A program made the translations under genes and the position numbers. From NCBI GenBank assembly GCA_902798745.1, contig CADBXM010000003.1, positions 1 to 64,000 on the forward strand: 64,000 nt of DNA, in the 5' to 3' direction. The DNA is from an uncultured Eubacteriales bacterium (GTDB taxonomy: Bacteria > Bacillota > Clostridia > Peptostreptococcales > Anaerovoracaceae). Shown in pieces: positions 60,767 to 64,000 of the stretch. Numbering within the stretch: position 1 is the first letter of the stretch; each line of letters begins with the position of its first letter. Below the pieces are notes generated by a model, which was not told the DNA's origin, made no database searches, and saw only the letters and a list, made by a program, of their open reading frames with translations.

Positions 60767-61785
60767 TACTGTATCCATGAAATGCCGGCCATCACCGCCA
60801 GGCAGACGGCAAAACATATAAATGATGCTGTCATCATAAGCCTGTTGCTTCTTTTGATGTCTTCGAACTCTACAGGCCTGATATCATCACCTATGTATGG
60901 TTTTTCGACAAGCCTGCCAAAGTAATAATTGGGTCCTGCGAGACGCACTCCCAGCGCTCCCGCGCACGCGCTCTCTGTCTGAGCCGCATTAGGGCTCTTG
61001 TGCTTGCGCCTGTCGCGCTTCCATATCCGCATGGCTCCGGCAGCATCATATGCTTTGCCGGCTATCATGCATGCGGCTATAAGAAAAAGCGCGCTGATCC
61101 TAGAAGGAATATAGTTCGCCGCATCGTCGAGCTTAGCTGCCGCTGTGCCCAGCCACATATACCGGTCGTTCTTGTATCCGATCATAGAGTCCATGGTATT
61201 TATGGCCTTGTATGCCAGCCCCAGCACCGGGCCGCCTATTGCGGTGTAGATCATAGGGGCTGAAACGCCGTCGGAGAAGTTCTCTGCTATCGTCTCTACC
61301 GCGGCTTTTGTGATCCCGCTTTCATCGAGCACATCTGTATCTCGGCCGACTATCATTGATACGGCTTTTCTTGCGCCTTCAATATCGCCTCTCTTCAGCG
61401 GCTCATATACCTTCATGCTTTCACGCCTGAGGCTGGTCTGCGCAAGGATATAGCATGTGAGGACAGCTTCAACGCAGACTCCTGCAGCCGGATGGATGCG
61501 GTATGCTAAGGCCATCACAGCTACGGTCAAAAGGATCACAGGAAGAAGCACCATTATTACCAGTGCAATGCCTTTTTTATATTCCTTATTCTTATCCCTT
61601 TTTTCGGGATCGGTCTTTTCCGGAGGGATTTCGCCAAGCAAGGCCTTGTCAGCAAAGCCGATCAGCCTACCAATCGATTTTATCGGATGGGGTATATTGC
61701 GGGGGTCTCCAATAAGAAGATCCATCACAAAGCCCGCCGAAAAAGCGATCATATGCAGTTGCAGCCAGGACATTCCCTCCATCAT
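60766..61785 (-). CDS. cbiB: Adenosylcobinamide-phosphate synthase
   Basis: A 339-residue integral membrane protein with four to five helices. It has the CbiB landmarks DLLIGDPRNIPHPIKSIGRLI, RDTDVLDESGITKAAVETIAEN with FSDGVSAPM, NTMDSMIGYKN and NAAQTESACAGALGVRL. It joins aminopropanol phosphate to adenosylcobyric acid. The 5' part overlaps the cobC gene by about 118 nt; GGAG lies before the ATGATG pair at 61780-61785, so the long start is plausible, though one at 61752 would still keep the family core. Confidence 0.92.
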   Translation of the reverse strand: MMEGMSWLQLHMIAFSAGFVMDLLIGDPRNIPHPIKSIGRLIGFADKALLGEIPPEKTDPEKRDKNKEYKKGIALVIMVLLPVILLTVAVMALAYRIHPAAGVCVEAVLTCYILAQTSLRRESMKVYEPLKRGDIEGARKAVSMIVGRDTDVLDESGITKAAVETIAENFSDGVSAPMIYTAIGGPVLGLAYKAINTMDSMIGYKNDRYMWLGTAAAKLDDAANYIPSRISALFLIAACMIAGKAYDAAGAMRIWKRDRRKHKSPNAAQTESACAGALGVRLAGPNYYFGRLVEKPYIGDDIRPVEFEDIKRSNRLMMTASFICFAVCLAVMAGISWIQ

Positions 61786-62323
61786 CCATCTCCAGTTCTA
61801 TCTCATAACCTGCACCATTTGGCAGATTGAATGTGTAGTAATCCTCCTCGGTAAGGAAGCTCATCAGCGCCATTATCGTTCCGCCATGCGCTACTATATA
61901 CATGGTTTCAGGGCATCTCTCATTTGCAAGATCTAGCGCCTTACGGAATCCGGAAATAACTCTCTCGCTGAATCCTTTGATGCTTTCACCACCCGGGATC
62001 GGCATCGAACCTCCGCTGTCAAGCCACTCCTGATATTTCGGATCACCATCCAGCTGACCATGGTTTTTGCCTTCAAAGTCTCCGAAGTCCATCTCTCTGA
62101 ACTCATCGATTATGACAGGAGCTAGATCCGGAAGCATTATCGAGGCGGTCTCAATCGCGCGTTTCATAGGGCTTGAGAAGAGGATCGCGCCGCCTGTCTT
62201 TCGATCTATCCGTCTGAGTGCCTTGCGGCCTTCCGCCGACAGAGGCTCGTCAGTACGGCATCCGCTGAAACTACGGGTCTTATTCCCCTCTGTTATTCCG
62301 TGTCTTATCAGGTAACATTTCAT
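61667..62323 (-). CDS. cobC: Histidine phosphatase, alpha-ribazole phosphatase-like
   Basis: A 218-residue phosphoglycerate-mutase-fold phosphatase with LIRHGITEGN (phospho-acceptor His8), SSPMKRAIETA, EMDFGDFEGK and IVAHGGTIMAL. Among cobalamin genes this is expected to be CobC, which removes phosphate from alpha-ribazole phosphate or adenosylcobalamin phosphate. It follows cobS by 10 nt. Its 3' end overlaps cbiB in another frame by an unusually long stretch. Confidence 0.9.
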   Translation of the reverse strand: MKCYLIRHGITEGNKTRSFSGCRTDEPLSAEGRKALRRIDRKTGGAILFSSPMKRAIETASIMLPDLAPVIIDEFREMDFGDFEGKNHGQLDGDPKYQEWLDSGGSMPIPGGESIKGFSERVISGFRKALDLANERCPETMYIVAHGGTIMALMSFLTEEDYYTFNLPNGAGYEIELEMDDGGNVLAATAYDRFFGGLCDGSSYWRPPQYTPSDKIDW

Positions 62324-62333
62324 ATCTTCAAAT

Positions 62334-63125
62334 TCAGGCGTTATGTGAGATCAGGACAGCTGCCGCTCCGGCTACTGCTGTCGCAACTTCACATATGACA
62401 ACAAAATACCCTGCGGTATCTCCTGTTATTCCTCCGAATTGTTTGTAGCTCAGATGTCTGTACCATAGGAAGCTTAAAGCAGCCGCGCAAATAGCCAAGA
62501 GACCGGCTAATCGATCCGTGAACACCATGGCTGCGCAAAGCAGAGCGATCCATACGGCGATCATGACCAGATTCGTGTTTCTGCCTGTTTTAGCCGAAGT
62601 GGCTTCATAATAAAGCATTCCTTCGTTCTTTGCCGACTTAAAGGTAAGTACAGACAGAGCGCTGAGGCTCCTTGAAAGCGCAAAGCCTAAAGCGAGCGTA
62701 TACATCACCGTAACTGCCTTGTCTGAATCCAGGATAATAACGAGCGACGCGAGATAGATCGATGCTGCAATCAAAAGCCTTATGACCGAAAAGGCCCCTA
62801 TGTGCGGATCCTTGAGTATCCTGAGTTTGTCCTCGCGGGATCCGTAAGAGTTTACCGCATCCGCCACGTCTATAAATCCGTCGAGGTGAAAGCCTCCCGT
62901 CACGATCAGAGGCAGTGCTGCGAGCAACAAAGCCACTGCTACCGCGGGCATCGAGACTCTGACAGCGAATCCGTACAGCAAGACCCAAAGGAGGCCTGTG
63001 ACCACGCCTACCAAGGGAAAGGCTGCCATGCTGTAGCGCATGTCTTTGTCCTTCCACCCAAAGCGCGGCATCGGGATCCTTGAATATTGGGCAAATGTAA
63101 CGGCAATCGTTCTTAGTACTATCAT
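62334..63125 (-). CDS. cobS: Adenosylcobinamide-GDP ribazoletransferase (cobalamin synthase)
   Basis: A 263-residue membrane protein with about six helices. It has the CobS landmarks QYSRIPMPR, FPLVGVVTGLLW, GGFHLDGFIDVADA (metal-binding Asp residues), SREDKLRILKDPHIGAFSV and the late QFGGITGDTAGY. It joins GDP-cobinamide and alpha-ribazole to make cobalamin in the membrane. It lies 26 nt after cobU. Confidence 0.95.
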   Translation of the reverse strand: MIVLRTIAVTFAQYSRIPMPRFGWKDKDMRYSMAAFPLVGVVTGLLWVLLYGFAVRVSMPAVAVALLLAALPLIVTGGFHLDGFIDVADAVNSYGSREDKLRILKDPHIGAFSVIRLLIAASIYLASLVIILDSDKAVTVMYTLALGFALSRSLSALSVLTFKSAKNEGMLYYEATSAKTGRNTNLVMIAVWIALLCAAMVFTDRLAGLLAICAAALSFLWYRHLSYKQFGGITGDTAGYFVVICEVATAVAGAAAVLISHNA

Positions 63126-63151
63126 CTCGTATTATAATCGTTCCGAAAATC

Positions 63152-63652
63152 TCATCCTATTCTTATGACCTTATCACAGACGCTGCCAAGCGCCTCATTG
63201 ATCGTGTCCATCGTCTGAGCATAGGTCTCAGTTTCATTATCGAAGTCAGCAGTGATCTCGAAATGGTTGCTGACGATTATTAGGTTTCTGACTTTACCAG
63301 CCAGTTTGATCACATCATCTGTAAGCTTAGCTGTTATTTCATCAGGCAAAGCATGCCTTTCGAAAAGCTCATTTGCCACCAGGTTTGAAAGGCATTCAAG
63401 CAATACTGTGCTGTCACCCGGCACATCTGCTTTTTCGATCGCATCAGTAATATCAAAGGGAGCCTCAATGGTAGTGAAGCCCTTTCCTTCTCTCATCTTT
63501 CTGTGCTTTTCGACTCTGGCAGCACCATCTGCCCCATATGGGATCATGGTGGCAAGATATATACGTTCACCCGGTGCTGAGATGTCTGTCACCATCCGTT
63601 CAGCTAATTCTGATTTGCCGCTGTCAGGATGCCCTATTATCAACACTGTCAC
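63152..63652 (-). CDS. cobU: Adenosylcobinamide kinase/guanylyltransferase
   Basis: A 166-residue CobU with P-loop GHPDSGKSELAE, YLATMIPYG, the guanylylation histidine region VEKHRKMREGKGF, LLECLSNLVANELFE and VSNHFE. It phosphorylates adenosylcobinamide and transfers GMP. The start codon is GTG at 63650-63652 (then ACA GTG), with AAGAAAGGG upstream. It is slightly shorter than the usual 175-185 residues but has all the main motifs. Confidence 0.92.
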   Translation of the reverse strand: MTVLIIGHPDSGKSELAERMVTDISAPGERIYLATMIPYGADGAARVEKHRKMREGKGFTTIEAPFDITDAIEKADVPGDSTVLLECLSNLVANELFERHALPDEITAKLTDDVIKLAGKVRNLIIVSNHFEITADFDNETETYAQTMDTINEALGSVCDKVIRIG

Positions 63653-63696
63653 TTTGGATCTGCCCTTTCTTTGTTACCCGGACTTGCCGGCTCCGC

Positions 63697-64000
63697 TTAG
63701 TCAGTAAAGTGCTCGTATTGCTCTACTTCAGTCTCATCGAATGCCAGTCCTTCTGAAAACAGGGACATTGCCGCGTCAAGCAGCGGCATCAGCATTACTG
63801 CGCCGGTGCCCTCTCCGAGGGCGAGCCCGGCATGTATCACCGGCTTGAGTTCCAAAGCGTCCAGCAGATACTTCATGCCGGGCTCCTTGCCGGCATGAGA
63901 CGCCAGCATACACTGCCGGCATCCCGGCGCCAGCCTCTCAGCGACCAGTGCTGCTACTGCGCTAATGAACCCGTCGATGACCACAGGGATGTGATGAATC
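63697..64000 (-). CDS. cobT: Nicotinate-nucleotide-dimethylbenzimidazole phosphoribosyltransferase (3' part; 5' end outside window)
   Basis: The frame enters from the right edge and ends at TAA (63697-63699), giving the last 100 or so residues of CobT: HIPVVIDGFISAVAALVAER, ASHAGKEPGMKYLLDAL and GLALGEGTGAVMLMPLLDAA, all near-invariant in CobT including the catalytic Glu in GEGTG. It forms alpha-ribazole phosphate from the lower-ligand base. The short stop-to-GTG gap to cobU (44 nt) shows it is part of the same operon, whose promoter (often under a cobalamin riboswitch) lies to the right of the window. Confidence 0.93.
   Translation of the reverse strand, partial: IHHIPVVIDGFISAVAALVAERLAPGCRQCMLASHAGKEPGMKYLLDALELKPVIHAGLALGEGTGAVMLMPLLDAAMSLFSEGLAFDETEVEQYEHFTD

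Overview
The window reads as chromosomal DNA from an anaerobic, low-to-mid GC Gram-positive bacterium, most likely a member of the Clostridia (inference). The support is strong AGGAGG-type ribosome sites, an early-cobalt (anaerobic) cobalamin pathway with CbiK, an electron-transfer flavoprotein beside an FAD oxidoreductase, and a set of secreted proteins built from Ig-like, FN3, CotH-kinase and LRR_5 modules. No rRNA, tRNA, CRISPR array, insertion sequence or phage gene was recognised.

Layout. 1-6.9 kb: the tail of a membrane protein, a membrane-anchored glycerophosphodiesterase-like protein, and a three-gene signalling unit (PAS hybrid histidine kinase, an amino-acid-permease/histidine-kinase/receiver fusion, and a small DUF3592-like protein). 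7-19.4 kb: a purine (allantoin) catabolic island with an NCS1 permease, allantoinase, two M20 amidohydrolases, ureidoglycine aminohydrolase, an FAD oxidoreductase with its own EtfBA, a regulator carrying both XRE and GntR/FCD domains, a nitroreductase and a D-2-hydroxyacid dehydrogenase. Four similar sites (consensus near GGTYAACCnnTTTTTA) sit in its promoter regions and suggest one regulon. 19.4-26 kb: a MacB-type ABC exporter pair, then an overlapping unit of peptide deformylase, MnmM, a second anchored GDPD protein and a GH4 glycosidase.

26-44.2 kb: a surface and secretion region. It holds a large CotH-kinase protein, a decayed FAH-family remnant, an arylsulfotransferase-like lipoprotein, a subtilase, an LRR_5 protein, a two-component system with a DUF4342 protein, a membrane metallophosphoesterase, a secreted nuclease, a CAP protein, small FN3 and Ig-like proteins, and a very compact subtilase-like protein. 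Several end in the same lysine-rich FN3-like domain. A short duplicated gene fragment lies at 44.13-44.23 kb.

44.2-64 kb: one long minus-strand cobalamin operon. In transcription order it is cobT, cobU, cobS, cobC, cbiB, cobD, cbiC, cbiD, cbiF, cbiG, cbiH, cbiJE fusion, cbiT, cbiA, bioY, sirC, hemC, cobA-hemD, cbiL, a NEAT-like membrane protein, an ABC-2 transporter, cbiK and an NlpC/P60-like protein. It covers porphobilinogen polymerisation, corrin ring synthesis and nucleotide-loop assembly. Cobyric acid synthase (cbiP) and a corrinoid adenosyltransferase are not in the window, and cobT runs off the right edge.
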